In this document: piece by piece, positions 41,401 to 49,186 of the stretch | Layout of the letters: each line of letters opens with the position of its first letter | Position numbering within the stretch: the first letter of the stretch is position 1 | NCBI GenBank assembly: GCA_044341025.1 | Contig: JBIISM010000006.1 | Span: 62,001 to 126,000 of the forward strand | Origin: JABMMZ01 sp044341025 | Lineage (GTDB): Bacteria > Bacteroidota > Bacteroidia > NS11-12g > UBA955 | Direction of reading: 5' to 3' | Length of the DNA stretch: 64,000 nucleotides | The notes under the pieces: generated by a model | The model's database searches: none | What the model was told of the DNA's origin: nothing | What the model saw: only the letters and a program-made list of their open reading frames with translations | Position numbers and translations under genes: made by a program

Positions 41401-42110
41401 ATTCTATTTCGTCACAGAGTTTCACGGGCAATCAATTCGACTATTCAAACAACAGCAACGACTTCTCTTTATTGGCTGATATCTTAGATTTAAGTCTACC
41501 ACTTAGAGACAAAAATAGCACGGTGAACGACATAGTTGGAAAGATATTAAAAATCACAGACAATGAAAAGCGTTTGAGCTTATTGCCTGTCTTATTAAAG
41601 TACAAAATCAATTTTGCAGATTCGGTATATGAGACTTTGGCAAAGAACAAGTCGACCCGAAAAGGGTTTTACTTGATATTGGCAGAAGCCAAGCAAGTTA
41701 ATTTATTCCCTAAGACATACTTAAACCATAAGGCTTGGATAGAATCATCCATCACTGAACAAGAGAATTCCTATTCAAAGCTCGATACCTTTGTGGTACT
41801 TAGCAGTCAGAAGTTGTATATGGGCAAAGACAGTGCTTTGGTGTATGTGTGTAAATACAAAATGGAAGACGAAGAAACTTGGTCCTTGTACCTTTCTGAG
41901 TCTTTACCTACCGATAGCAACAAATTAAATTCTTTGAAGGACATCATTCTATTTGAGGGATCATATAAAAGCTTGGATGAAGAGTCTGACATCAACACCT
42001 TGGTAAACGACATATTGTTTGAAAACTTATTGTTCTTCAGACGCACGCACAACGGCGGCGTATACTACAAAAGGTACGACAGCGGTTCGAGTTACGATTG
42101 GGAATTCTAG
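38433..42110 (+). CDS. Large exported TraB/GumN-type protein with long unknown C-terminal part
   Basis: A 1225-residue protein. The ATG at 38433 gives a signal peptide (KLCLALILFLSAFSSTAQ); the earlier in-frame ATG lies within the terminator. Residues 25-295 are a TraB/GumN domain: LLWQISGNGLKKPSYVYGTM, then HVSQKIAFHLGD, and FTGVGCSHLPGSKGVLQMLI at its end. The remaining 900 residues are not recognised. About residues 300-790 form beta-rich repeats, each with a VYIIRLSG or YVVAYMD-like strand. About residues 800-1010 look alpha-helical and HEAT-like (IPYLQKLYRRFSDTAYMQLE). No sorting domain or membrane helix is present. TraB/GumN proteins resemble the Tiki metalloprotease fold, so proteolysis is possible. 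Confidence 0.85.
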   Translation: MNHNNKLCLALILFLSAFSSTAQNKQKGLLWQISGNGLKKPSYVYGTMHVSQKIAFHLGDSFFIALSKSDVVALEQDLDSVIHRWITESESDNPEDAAKVFPRDAYDFLNLYTFTLNSYNKGLLQKKLSAQVREVNYLLTRGEQDDFEENAWLDLYIYQIAKKLGKGFTGVEGYEESRDLVKKSQKEPKDSKNKKPKRYNYKLRQQIAEAYRKGDIYMLDSIDRMTESEHYLEYMLYKRNANMVRRMDSIMHLGKTMFTGVGCSHLPGSKGVLQMLIEKGYTVRSVQSIALEKSKMAKKYENMVMKHTYTTYSSEDGLISAVLPTRLTKVNDNSSYSSYLSPDLANGYYYQIEKISCNTIFSGKTPEDLLLVIDTMIFENIPGEIFEKKNIVSNGFNGMEVVTRLKTGDLNRFQILASPFNVYIIRLSGKKNFAVSSDANNFFKSLKINEGNASAWRKISSPDSVFSIELPSNDKELKLPMPSKANPSFEHLVYDKSSGNTYLIKQEDILNEHYLEEDSFELHVMARSFAATDKFKILNTKQYIWQGYHAMDVAYENKTNDQLFARFAICGTHYIMFVLKPQQEGAGFNERFFNSIHFNGKPKLNYFEYSDTNLFFKVQTPIKPILTKKVPSYESYYGVDEDEDKENKYNGNYKEIYFKTDNANEFINVSAYKYGYYESQDKNLNDYFKSWEKKMSLKTLSISKSNRKGIDYITYTYTDTNSMRLIKEMNALHGQMRYSVVAYMDTLSGNSDFVSTFFNSFDVSDTLMDDHIFTKKGYRFFQDFNSKDSVVRKAAIKNYGTISFCQADIANLCNVIDTINMKGDAAEIRSVLIIKLSEIDSSQAIIIPYLQKLYRRFSDTAYMQLEILKAMANQKNDKAFQAIKPILSNDIPISDNSFSMHEMLWSFGDSLKLAKIILPELIELTNYPEYRNAAYSMISKMKDSGIITVNDYASIHDKLVKETKVEYKRMMASLTNENKASDYNQNNDRYSISSQSFTGNQFDYSNNSNDFSLLADILDLSLPLRDKNSTVNDIVGKILKITDNEKRLSLLPVLLKYKINFADSVYETLAKNKSTRKGFYLILAEAKQVNLFPKTYLNHKAWIESSITEQENSYSKLDTFVVLSSQKLYMGKDSALVYVCKYKMEDEETWSLYLSESLPTDSNKLNSLKDIILFEGSYKSLDEESDINTLVNDILFENLLFFRRTHNGGVYYKRYDSGSSYDWEF

Positions 42111-42125
42111 GGTTAGTTATTGGTT

Positions 42126-42161
42126 ATTCTTAGAGACAAGGCATGACTTGTCTCTAAGAAT
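42126..42161. repeat. Perfect 15-bp inverted repeat without T run
   Basis: ATTCTTAGAGACAAG / CTTGTCTCTAAGAAT around GCATGA, 16 bases after the TraB-like stop. It lacks a U-tract, so it is not a classical intrinsic terminator, but it could stop transcription, protect 3' ends or bind a protein. Confidence 0.8.
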
Positions 42162-42263
42162 ACGGAAAACAAAAGACATAACCTAGATAGACAATATCGA
42201 TGGTTCTGGATCCAAATTTTACATGGCGCCATACCTTTAACCCATAGTTTGTTTCGGCTTAGG

Positions 42264-42297
42264 CAAAAAAAATCCCGACCACAAGGATCGGGATTCA
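42264..42297 (-). terminator. Terminator of the ribosomal protein cluster
   Basis: On the minus strand AATCCCGATC / GTCGGGATTTTTTTT with a six-base loop, 22 bases after the rplQ stop. It ends the whole rpsL-to-rplQ transcript. Confidence 0.92.
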
Positions 42298-42318
42298 AAT
42301 ATTGGTTGCGGCGCTGAA

Positions 42319-42891
42319 TTATTCAGCAGCGTTGTCGTTTTCTTTGCTTTCTTCAGCAGCAGGTGCAATTGGCTCCACTGTTTCAATCGTTTCAACTTGT
42401 GCTTCTGTAACTTCTGCTGCAGGAGCACTTGTTTCAACCTTTGCCTCAGTAACTTCGGCAGCCTTAGCTGTCTTGCCTCTTCTGGTTTTAGATTTGGCCG
42501 CTTTTTCTTGCTTACCAATTTTATCAGTATACTCGTTAAAGTCAACCAATTCAATCATTGCCATTTCAGCATTGTCACCCATTCTAGTACCTAATTTCAA
42601 GACTCTGGTGTATCCACCTGGTCTGTTGGCTACTTTTTCTGCAACAACACCGAACAATTCTTTCAAAGCTTCTTTATCTCTAAGATAAGCGAAGACAGTT
42701 CTTCTAGAATGCATGGTATCATTTTTAGATTTGGTGATGATCGGCTCAGCATATACTCTTAATGCCTTAGCCTTAGCTAAAGTAGTGGTAATGCGTTTGT
42801 GGGTGATCAAAGAGATCGTAAGGTTAGCCATTAAAGCTCTCCTGTGTGAAGCGGTTCTTCCTAATTTATTTACTTTATTTCCGTGTCTCAT
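42319..42891 (-). CDS. rplQ: 50S ribosomal protein bL17 with Ala/Glu-rich tail
   Basis: 190 residues. The conserved bL17 core (MRHGNKVNKLGRTASHRRAL, ITKSKNDTMHSRRTVFAYLR, GGYTRVLKLGTRMGDNAEMA) takes up the first 120. A roughly 70-residue basic then acidic tail follows, with an internal duplication of AAEVTEAxVET. Such low-complexity tails are common in Bacteroidota bL17. Last gene of the cluster. Confidence 0.96.
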   Translation of the reverse strand: MRHGNKVNKLGRTASHRRALMANLTISLITHKRITTTLAKAKALRVYAEPIITKSKNDTMHSRRTVFAYLRDKEALKELFGVVAEKVANRPGGYTRVLKLGTRMGDNAEMAMIELVDFNEYTDKIGKQEKAAKSKTRRGKTAKAAEVTEAKVETSAPAAEVTEAQVETIETVEPIAPAAEESKENDNAAE

Positions 42892-42903
42892 GATATGCTA
42901 TGA

Positions 42904-43896
42904 TTAATCCTCGCTTAAATTGTATTTAGATACATCCATTCCAAAGTTAAGCCCTTTCTCTCTTACGAACTCTTCCAATTCAGACAATGACTTTTTGCCA
43001 AAGTTTCTGAATTTCAAAAGATCATCGATGTCATAGCTTACAAGTTCACCTAAGGTACGAATCTCTGCTGCTTTTAAGCAATTGTATGCTCTAACAGAAA
43101 GATCAAGGTCAGCCAAATTGGTTTTAAGAATTTTACGCATGTGTAAGAAATTCTCATCAACTTCTTGAGCTGGCTTCTTCACTTGGCTATCCAACAAGAT
43201 GTTCTCGTCGCTGAATAGAATAAAGTGTTGGATTAAGATATTTGCTGCTTCTTTTAAAGCGTTTTCTGGATGGATAGATCCATCGGTTTGTAATTCAATG
43301 ATTAGTTTCTCGTAATCGGTCTTTTGCTCAACCCTGAAATCTTCGATTGTATATTTTACATTCTTGATTGGGGTAAAGATAGAGTCGATAGCGATTAAAC
43401 CAATCTGAGCATCCTTAGGTTTGTTTTCATCAGCTTGAACATAACCACGGCCTTTGTCAATTGAAATTTCCATTTCTAAATTAACGAATGGCTCCATGTT
43501 GCAGATAACCAAGTCTGGGTTTAATACCTCAAATGTATTGGTGTATCTAGCGATGTCGCCAGCAGTGAATTGTTCTTTACCTTTAATACTAATGAACACC
43601 TTTTCGTGGTCATCAGAATTACTGATTTTTTTGAAACGAACTTGTTTAAGGTTCAAAACGATTTCAGTAATATCTTCAGCTACGCCTTTGATGGTTGTGA
43701 ACTCGTGCTCCACACCTTGAATTCTAATCGAAGTGATGGCATGTCCTTCAAGTGAAGAAAGTAGAATTCTACGAAGTGAATTACCTATGGTGATGCCATA
43801 GCCTCTCTCGAGTGGGCTAAATTCAAACAGACCATAAAAGTCTGTATCCTTATGCATGATCACTCTTTCGGGTTTTTGGAATGCTAATATCGGCAT
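42904..43896 (-). CDS. rpoA: RNA polymerase subunit alpha
   Basis: 330 residues. The N-terminal dimerisation domain is seen as PLERGYGITIGNSLRRILLS with SLEGHAITSIRI. The C-terminal domain is VRAYNCLKAAEIRTLGELVS followed by LLKFRNFGKKSLSELEEFV, with two helix-hairpin-helix motifs for activator and DNA contact. Complete and typical in length. Placed between rpsD and rplQ as in the alpha operon. Confidence 0.98.
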   Translation of the reverse strand: MPILAFQKPERVIMHKDTDFYGLFEFSPLERGYGITIGNSLRRILLSSLEGHAITSIRIQGVEHEFTTIKGVAEDITEIVLNLKQVRFKKISNSDDHEKVFISIKGKEQFTAGDIARYTNTFEVLNPDLVICNMEPFVNLEMEISIDKGRGYVQADENKPKDAQIGLIAIDSIFTPIKNVKYTIEDFRVEQKTDYEKLIIELQTDGSIHPENALKEAANILIQHFILFSDENILLDSQVKKPAQEVDENFLHMRKILKTNLADLDLSVRAYNCLKAAEIRTLGELVSYDIDDLLKFRNFGKKSLSELEEFVREKGLNFGMDVSKYNLSED

Positions 43897-43919
43897 TTGT
43901 TTATGGATTATTTAATGGT

Positions 43920-44525
43920 TTATTTAGAGTACAACTCTACGATTAACTGCTCTTTGATGTTTTCAGGAATTTCAGATCTTTCTGGAAGGTTTAAGAAAGT
44001 ACCAGTCATGGTCTTCTCATTCCAATCCAACCAGCTGAAACGTTTTCTACCTGCACCAAGTGAAATGGTTATTGTCTCCAATGATTTTGACTTCTCACGA
44101 ACTGCTACAGTATCCCCTGGCTTCAATAAGTATGAAGGGATGTTTACCACTTCACCATTCACCAAAATGTGGTTGTGTGAAGTTAGTTGTCTTGCAGCGC
44201 TTCTAGTTGGCGCAATACCCAATCTGAATACCGTATTGTCCAATCTTGATTCAAGATATTTCAATAAGTTTTCACCTGTGATACCGCGTTTGGTAGCAGC
44301 TAATTTAAAGGTTTTAGCAAACTGACGCTCCAATACACCGTAAGTGTATTTAGCCTTTTGCTTTTCAATCAATTGTATGGCGTACTCTGATTGTTTACCT
44401 CTTCTCCTTGAATTACCATGCATTCCCGGAGGATAGTTCTTTTTCTCTAATGCTTTATCCGGACCAAAGATAGCTTCTTTGAACCTACGTGCGATTTTGG
44501 ATTTGGGACCTGTATATCTTGCCAT
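43920..44525 (-). CDS. rpsD: 30S ribosomal protein uS4
   Basis: 201 residues. MARYTGPKSKIARRFKEAIF at the N-terminus, without Zn-binding Cys, and an S4 RNA-binding domain (ESRLDNTVFRLGIAPTRSAA, HNHILVNGEVVNIPSYLLKP). Primary 16S binder, and known autogenous regulator of alpha operons in some bacteria; no leader structure is evident here. Confidence 0.98.
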   Translation of the reverse strand: MARYTGPKSKIARRFKEAIFGPDKALEKKNYPPGMHGNSRRRGKQSEYAIQLIEKQKAKYTYGVLERQFAKTFKLAATKRGITGENLLKYLESRLDNTVFRLGIAPTRSAARQLTSHNHILVNGEVVNIPSYLLKPGDTVAVREKSKSLETITISLGAGRKRFSWLDWNEKTMTGTFLNLPERSEIPENIKEQLIVELYSK

Positions 44526-44551
44526 TTTTGTTTTCTACTATTAATTAAAAA

Positions 44552-44932
44552 TTAGATACGTCTACGTTTAGGTGGACGGCATCCATTGTGAGGAAGTGGA
44601 GTTGTATCGTTGATTGAAAGAACTTCAATGCCACAAGCAGCCATGTTTCTGATAGCAGAATCTCTACCTGAACCTGGTCCTTTAACAAATACATCAACCT
44701 TTCTTAATCCTAAGTCATATGCAACTTTACCGCAATCTTGACTTGCAAGTTGTGCAGCATATGGTGTATTCTTCTTAGACCCTCTGAAACCCATTTTACC
44801 GGCAGAAGACCAAGAGATCACATCACCGTTAGCATTGGTTACAGAAACAATGATATTGTTAAATGATGCTTTGATGTGCACCTGACCCACTGGATCAACT
44901 TTTACTTTCTTTTTGTTTTTTGCAGTACTCAT
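44552..44932 (-). CDS. rpsK: 30S ribosomal protein uS11
   Basis: 126 residues. VHIKASFNNIIVSVTNANGD, SSAGKMGFRGSKKNTPYAAQ and the C-terminal DTTPLPHNGCRPPKRRRI are diagnostic. Platform protein near the mRNA exit. Seven bases after rpsM. Confidence 0.98.
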   Translation of the reverse strand: MSTAKNKKKVKVDPVGQVHIKASFNNIIVSVTNANGDVISWSSAGKMGFRGSKKNTPYAAQLASQDCGKVAYDLGLRKVDVFVKGPGSGRDSAIRNMAACGIEVLSINDTTPLPHNGCRPPKRRRI

Positions 44933-44939
44933 TTATCTA

Positions 44940-45317
44940 TTATTTAGTAACTTTCTTTTTGTTTGCAACAGTCTTACGTTTACCTTTTCTGGTACGCGAG
45001 TTGTTTTTCGTGTGCTGTCCTCTTAAAGGTAAACCTTTACGGTGACGGGTTCCACGGTAGCAACCAATGTCCATTAAACGCTTAATGTTGAGCTGAACTT
45101 CAGAACGAAGCTCACCTTCGGTTTTGAAAGAAGTTGAGATGATATTCCTGATCGAAGTCAGTTCATCATCATTCCATTCGCCCACTTTTTTGTCGTGGTC
45201 GATGTTGGCTTGATTCAATATTGACTTAGCTCTGCTTGAACCAATACCGAATACATAGGTTAAACCTATAACGCCTCTTTTGTTTTTGGGTAAATCTATA
45301 CCAGCTATCCTTGCCAT
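44940..45317 (-). CDS. rpsM: 30S ribosomal protein uS13
   Basis: 125 residues. MARIAGIDLPKNKRGVIGLT, YVFGIGSSRAKSIL and the tRNA-contacting tail CYRGTRHRKGLPLRGQHTKN are diagnostic. Head protein forming intersubunit bridges. Nine bases after rpmJ. Confidence 0.98.
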   Translation of the reverse strand: MARIAGIDLPKNKRGVIGLTYVFGIGSSRAKSILNQANIDHDKKVGEWNDDELTSIRNIISTSFKTEGELRSEVQLNIKRLMDIGCYRGTRHRKGLPLRGQHTKNNSRTRKGKRKTVANKKKVTK

Positions 45318-45326
45318 TGTTAATGA

Positions 45327-45443
45327 TTATCCTTGTCTTTGTTTAAATTTTGGGTTCTTTTTGCAAATCACAAAAAGTTTTCCTTTTCTTTTTACCAGTT
45401 TGCAGTCTACGCTGCGCTTCTTAACTGAAGTTCTTACTTTCAT
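45327..45443 (-). CDS. rpmJ: 50S ribosomal protein bL36
   Basis: 38 residues read directly from the minus strand: MKVRTSVKKRSVDCKLVKRK then GKLFVICKKNPKFKQRQG. Zinc-binding residues are reduced: the first Cys pair of classical bL36 (CxxC) is only partly kept, with Cys at positions 14 and 27. The usual short gene between infA and rpsM, six bases after infA. Confidence 0.96.
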   Translation of the reverse strand: MKVRTSVKKRSVDCKLVKRKGKLFVICKKNPKFKQRQG

Positions 45444-45449
45444 AATATT

Positions 45450-45668
45450 TTATTTGTATCTGTACGAAATTCTACCTCTGCTCAGGTCATACGGGCTCAT
45501 CTCCACTTGTACTCTATCTCCCGGTAATACCCTGATGTATTTCATGCGCATTTTCCCTGAAATGGTTGCAATAATCTCATGCCCATTGCCCAACTTAACG
45601 CGAAACATTGCATTTGACAACGCTTCTACGATTGTTCCGTCCTGTTTTATTGAGTCTTGCTTGGCCAT
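45450..45668 (-). CDS. infA: Translation initiation factor IF-1
   Basis: 72 residues, one OB fold. KQDSIKQDGTIVEALSNAMF, HEIIATISGKMRMKYIRVLP and GDRVQVEMSPYDLSRGRISY are diagnostic. It binds the A site during initiation. A consensus promoter lies just upstream, so it begins a second transcription unit inside the cluster. Confidence 0.98.
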   Translation of the reverse strand: MAKQDSIKQDGTIVEALSNAMFRVKLGNGHEIIATISGKMRMKYIRVLPGDRVQVEMSPYDLSRGRISYRYK

Positions 45669-45682
45669 TTTTTTGCGGGGTG

Positions 45683-45714
45683 CAAATTTAATACTTTTTT
45701 TTTATATAATCAAA
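45683..45714 (-). promoter_or_regulatory. Internal promoter before infA
   Basis: Minus-strand TTTG (45711-45714), 20 bases, TAAATTTG (45683-45690): full consensus, overlapping the end of secY. Transcription would begin about eight bases before the infA ATG. Confidence 0.75.
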
Positions 45715-47068
45715 TTGATTGTGTTGCCATGGTTCCAGTTCTACCTCTTATGCGTCCAGATTTCATCAATCCATCATAGTGACGCATCAATAAATGACTC
45801 TCGATTTGTTGCAAGGTATCCAATACAACACCTACCATAATCAACAAGGATGTTCCGCCGAAAAACTGAGCAAAACTCTGACTCACGCCAAACAACATTG
45901 CAAATGAAGGTAAGATTGCTACCATAGCCAAGAACAATGATCCTGGGAAGGTAATTCTATCCATAATTTGATCTATATACTCACTGGTTTGTTTTCCTGG
46001 CTTAATACCTGGAATAAAACCTCCACTCTTTTTTAACTCGTCAGCCATTTGATTTGAATTAACCGTAATAGCTGTGTAGAAATAGGTAAATGCAATGATT
46101 AAAGTTGCAAATACTGCATTGTAGGCAAATGAACCATAATCACTCATCGCTCTTAGAAAAGAACCTGGGTTCTCAACACTTTGAGCAATGGTTGGTGGCA
46201 AGAACATGATTGCTTGAGCAAATATAATTGGCATTACACCCGCTGCATTAACCTTTAAGGGAATGTATTGACGTGCACCACCTACCATTCTACTGCCTTC
46301 TATTCTTTTGGCATAGTTGACACTAATCTTTCTGACACCTTGTATGAGTAAGATTGTCGCAACTATAACCCCCAACCATGATACAATTTCTACAATAAAC
46401 AAAGGCAATCCACCTTTAGATATTCTTTGATCCAATTCAAAACCCAAAGCTTCTGGCAATCTATCAATAATACCAATCATGATAATTAGTGAAATACCAT
46501 TGCCTAAACCTTTGTCTGTAATCTTTTCACCCAACCACATCGTGAACATAGTACCAGCTACAAGCAAGGATACGTTTATGATCATGAACAATGATTCAGT
46601 CATTAATTCAGGATGTGTTTTGAACAACAAAGCACCCCAATTGTCTGATTTGCCTGTTATGTTGTAAAGATAAGCAACCGCTTGCACCATAGTGATTGCA
46701 ATGGTTAAGAATCTAGTGTATTGGTTGATTTTTCTTCTACCGTCCTCACCTTCCTTCTGCATTCTTTGGAATGTAGGTACTGCAATCGTTAATAATTGAA
46801 TAACAATTGAAGCTGAAATGTAAGGCATAATACCCAATGCGAAGATGGCACCTCTTCCGAAAGCACCACCAGCGAAAATATTCACTAAACCAAGGATACC
46901 TTCTGTTTGGTTTTTCAGTGCGCCCATAAGAACGCCACCGTCAATACCTGGCAGAATGATAAAGGTACCAATTCTGTATATCAATAGAAACAAAAGGGTG
47001 TTTTTGATTTTAACCCTTAGTTCATCAATGCTCCAGATTTCTTTTAGTTTCTGAATAAATTTCTTCAT
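45710..47068 (-). CDS. secY: Preprotein translocase subunit SecY
   Basis: 452 residues with about ten transmembrane helices forming the inner-membrane protein-conducting channel. LLFLLIYRIGTFIILPGIDG, GIMPYISASIVIQLLTIAVP and ISLIIMIGIIDRLP are family blocks. The C-terminus RHYDGLMKSGRIRGRTGTM is the cytosolic tail. Two bases after rplO, as in the spc operon. Confidence 0.98.
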   Translation of the reverse strand: MKKFIQKLKEIWSIDELRVKIKNTLLFLLIYRIGTFIILPGIDGGVLMGALKNQTEGILGLVNIFAGGAFGRGAIFALGIMPYISASIVIQLLTIAVPTFQRMQKEGEDGRRKINQYTRFLTIAITMVQAVAYLYNITGKSDNWGALLFKTHPELMTESLFMIINVSLLVAGTMFTMWLGEKITDKGLGNGISLIIMIGIIDRLPEALGFELDQRISKGGLPLFIVEIVSWLGVIVATILLIQGVRKISVNYAKRIEGSRMVGGARQYIPLKVNAAGVMPIIFAQAIMFLPPTIAQSVENPGSFLRAMSDYGSFAYNAVFATLIIAFTYFYTAITVNSNQMADELKKSGGFIPGIKPGKQTSEYIDQIMDRITFPGSLFLAMVAILPSFAMLFGVSQSFAQFFGGTSLLIMVGVVLDTLQQIESHLLMRHYDGLMKSGRIRGRTGTMATQSI

Positions 47069-47070
47069 TC

Positions 47071-47526
47071 CTAGTAGATAGTTATAGGGTTTATTGAACC
47101 GCCTTTTTCTTCGATTGCTTTTTTCGCTGTTTCAGAGAAACCATGCGCATGAACTTCTAATTTAGCTGTTAACACACCACGACCCAAGATCTTAAAGTAT
47201 TCTCTTTTACCTACCAAGTTGTTTTCAACCATGGTTGCGTGATTGATTACGCTCAGACCTTTGGTTTCAGCCAATCTTTGAAGCACATCAAGGTTAACAC
47301 TGGTAAGCTCCACACGGTTAAAGTTTTTGAAACCTCCCTTTGGAATACGTCTTTGCAATGGCATTTGACCGCCCTCAAAACCCTTCTTACGAGAGTAACC
47401 GCTTCTACTTTGAGCACCTTTGTGTCCTTTTGTAGATGTACCGCCTCTTCCGGAACCTTGACCTCTACCTATTCTCTTTCCGTTTTTTGTTGAACCTTCT
47501 GCAGGTTTTAAAGTATTTAATTCCAT
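47071..47526 (-). CDS. rplO: 50S ribosomal protein uL15
   Basis: 151 residues. MELNTLKPAEGSTKNGKRIG then GRGQGSGRGGTSTKGHKGAQ form the Gly-rich N-terminal extension that threads through 23S rRNA. GGQMPLQRRIPKGGFKN confirms the family. Confidence 0.98.
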   Translation of the reverse strand: MELNTLKPAEGSTKNGKRIGRGQGSGRGGTSTKGHKGAQSRSGYSRKKGFEGGQMPLQRRIPKGGFKNFNRVELTSVNLDVLQRLAETKGLSVINHATMVENNLVGKREYFKILGRGVLTAKLEVHAHGFSETAKKAIEEKGGSINPITIY

Positions 47527-47527
47527 C

Positions 47528-47707
47528 TTAAATATTTTCTATTTTTACTAGGTGATTAACTTTTCTAAGTATGCCTTGGATTTGAGGAGTTAAGGTCAAC
47601 TCATTAAAGCTATTGATTTTATTTAAACCCAAAGCCTCCATGTTTTTCTCTACTCTTTCTGATTGACCAATGGTACTACGTACTTTTGTGATTCTTACTT
47701 TAGACAT
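47528..47707 (-). CDS. rpmD: 50S ribosomal protein uL30
   Basis: 59 residues read from the minus strand: MSKVRITKVRSTIGQSERVE, then ALGLNKINSFNEL and ILRKVNHLVKIENI. Length and the I-G-x3-R-x5-ALGL pattern fit uL30. One base from rplO and four from rpsE. Confidence 0.96.
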   Translation of the reverse strand: MSKVRITKVRSTIGQSERVEKNMEALGLNKINSFNELTLTPQIQGILRKVNHLVKIENI

Positions 47708-47711
47708 AATC

Positions 47712-48230
47712 TTATCCGTTAAAAACTTGTTTTAAATTGATATTTCTTTGTTTAGAAATGCTGTATGGATCTCTTAATTTTGATAAAGCATCCAAAGTAG
47801 CCTTTACCACGTTGTGTGGATTTGATGAACCTTTTGATTTGGCTAACACGTCGTGAACACCTGCGCTCTCAAGAACGGCACGCATTGCACCACCCGCGAT
47901 AACACCTGTACCGTGAGAAGCTGGTTTGATGAAAACGTTTCCGCCACCAAATTTACCATATTGCTCATGAGGAACCGTTCCATGAAGGATAGGCACTTTA
48001 ATTAGGTTTTTCTTTGCGTCTTCGATTGCTTTTTGAATAGCATCGGTCACCTCACCTGCTTTACCTAATCCGTTTCCTACGATGCCGTTACCATCTCCTA
48101 CTACCACGATAGCGGTAAAGGTAAATGTACGACCACCTTTGGTTACTTTGGCAACGCGATTTACTGCAACTACTTTTTCTTTAAGCTCCAGTTCAGATTG
48201 TCTGACACGTTTTATATTGCTGTTTGTCAT
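47712..48230 (-). CDS. rpsE: 30S ribosomal protein uS5
   Basis: 172 residues. The double-stranded-RNA-binding domain (VVAVNRVAKVTKGGRTFTFT) and the GNGLGKAGEVTDAIQKAIED and GTGVIAGGAMRAVLESAGVH blocks are diagnostic. Contributes to decoding accuracy and mRNA helicase activity. Confidence 0.98.
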   Translation of the reverse strand: MTNSNIKRVRQSELELKEKVVAVNRVAKVTKGGRTFTFTAIVVVGDGNGIVGNGLGKAGEVTDAIQKAIEDAKKNLIKVPILHGTVPHEQYGKFGGGNVFIKPASHGTGVIAGGAMRAVLESAGVHDVLAKSKGSSNPHNVVKATLDALSKLRDPYSISKQRNINLKQVFNG

Positions 48231-48245
48231 GATACTCTTAATAAA

Positions 48246-48599
48246 TTAAAATTGTAAGCCCCCTTCTCTGGCACCTTCTGCCAAACTCTTGATTCTACCA
48301 TGGTATAAGAAACCGTTTCTGTCGAAAACAACTTTCTCTACACCCAATGATTTTGCTTTTTCAGCGATGCGCTTTCCAACGATTGCGGCTTTGGCAACAT
48401 TGGTGTCTTTAGATTCTACTAAATCTTTCTCACGGCTTGAAGCTGCGCAAATGGTCTTGTTGCTTACATCTACGATTTGTGCGTAGATTTCAGCGTTGCT
48501 TCTAAATACAACCAAACGCGGACGTTCGATGCTTGCAGAAACTTTACCAGAAACTCTGCGTTTTATTTTAAGTCTTCTTTGTGATTTTACTTGGCTCAT
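48246..48599 (-). CDS. rplR: 50S ribosomal protein uL18
   Basis: 117 residues. RRLKIKRRVSGKVSASIERP, RLVVFRSNAEIYAQIVD and VVFDRNGFLYHGRIKSLAEG are diagnostic. Binds 5S rRNA in the central protuberance. Confidence 0.98.
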   Translation of the reverse strand: MSQVKSQRRLKIKRRVSGKVSASIERPRLVVFRSNAEIYAQIVDVSNKTICAASSREKDLVESKDTNVAKAAIVGKRIAEKAKSLGVEKVVFDRNGFLYHGRIKSLAEGAREGGLQF

Positions 48600-48609
48600 T
48601 TTCTAATTA

Positions 48610-49167
48610 TTATTTTTTAGACGCTGATTTTCCTGCTTTTCTTCTCAATTGCTCACCTGCGAAACGGATACCTTTTCCTTTGTATGGCTCAGGCTTGCGG
48701 AATCCTCTAATCTTAGCAGCTACTTGACCTAACAATTGTTTGTCAGCGCTCTCCATGATGATGGCAGGATTCTGTCCTTTTTCTGTTACAGTTGTCAATT
48801 TGATTTCTATAGGCACCTCTAACATAATTCTGTGAGAGTATCCGATAGAAAGATCAAGCACTTGACCTGCGTTTGTTGCTTTATAACCTACACCAACTAA
48901 CTCTTGTTTGGTTGAGTGACCAGATGTTACTCCGATAACGTTATTGTTGATCAATGAACGGTATAAACCGTGCAATGCTCTGCTCGTTTTTTCTTCGTTA
49001 GGGCGTTCAACGGTTAAAATGTTGTCTTCAATTTTGATTTTGAAACCTTCTTTTAATGGTTGGTGTAATTCACCCTTAGGTCCTTTGACCGTTACAACAT
49101 TATCCGCTGAGATTTTGATATCTACACCTGCAGGGATATTGATGATAGCTTTACCTATTCTAGACAT
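48610..49167 (-). CDS. rplF: 50S ribosomal protein uL6
   Basis: 185 residues, two RRM-like repeats. MSRIGKAIINIPAGVDIKIS, LVGVGYKATNAGQVLDLSIG and RGFRKPEPYKGKGIRFAGEQ are diagnostic. Lies near the factor-binding site. Confidence 0.98.
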   Translation of the reverse strand: MSRIGKAIINIPAGVDIKISADNVVTVKGPKGELHQPLKEGFKIKIEDNILTVERPNEEKTSRALHGLYRSLINNNVIGVTSGHSTKQELVGVGYKATNAGQVLDLSIGYSHRIMLEVPIEIKLTTVTEKGQNPAIIMESADKQLLGQVAAKIRGFRKPEPYKGKGIRFAGEQLRRKAGKSASKK

Positions 49168-49186
49168 GTTCTTATTCTTTTAATTT

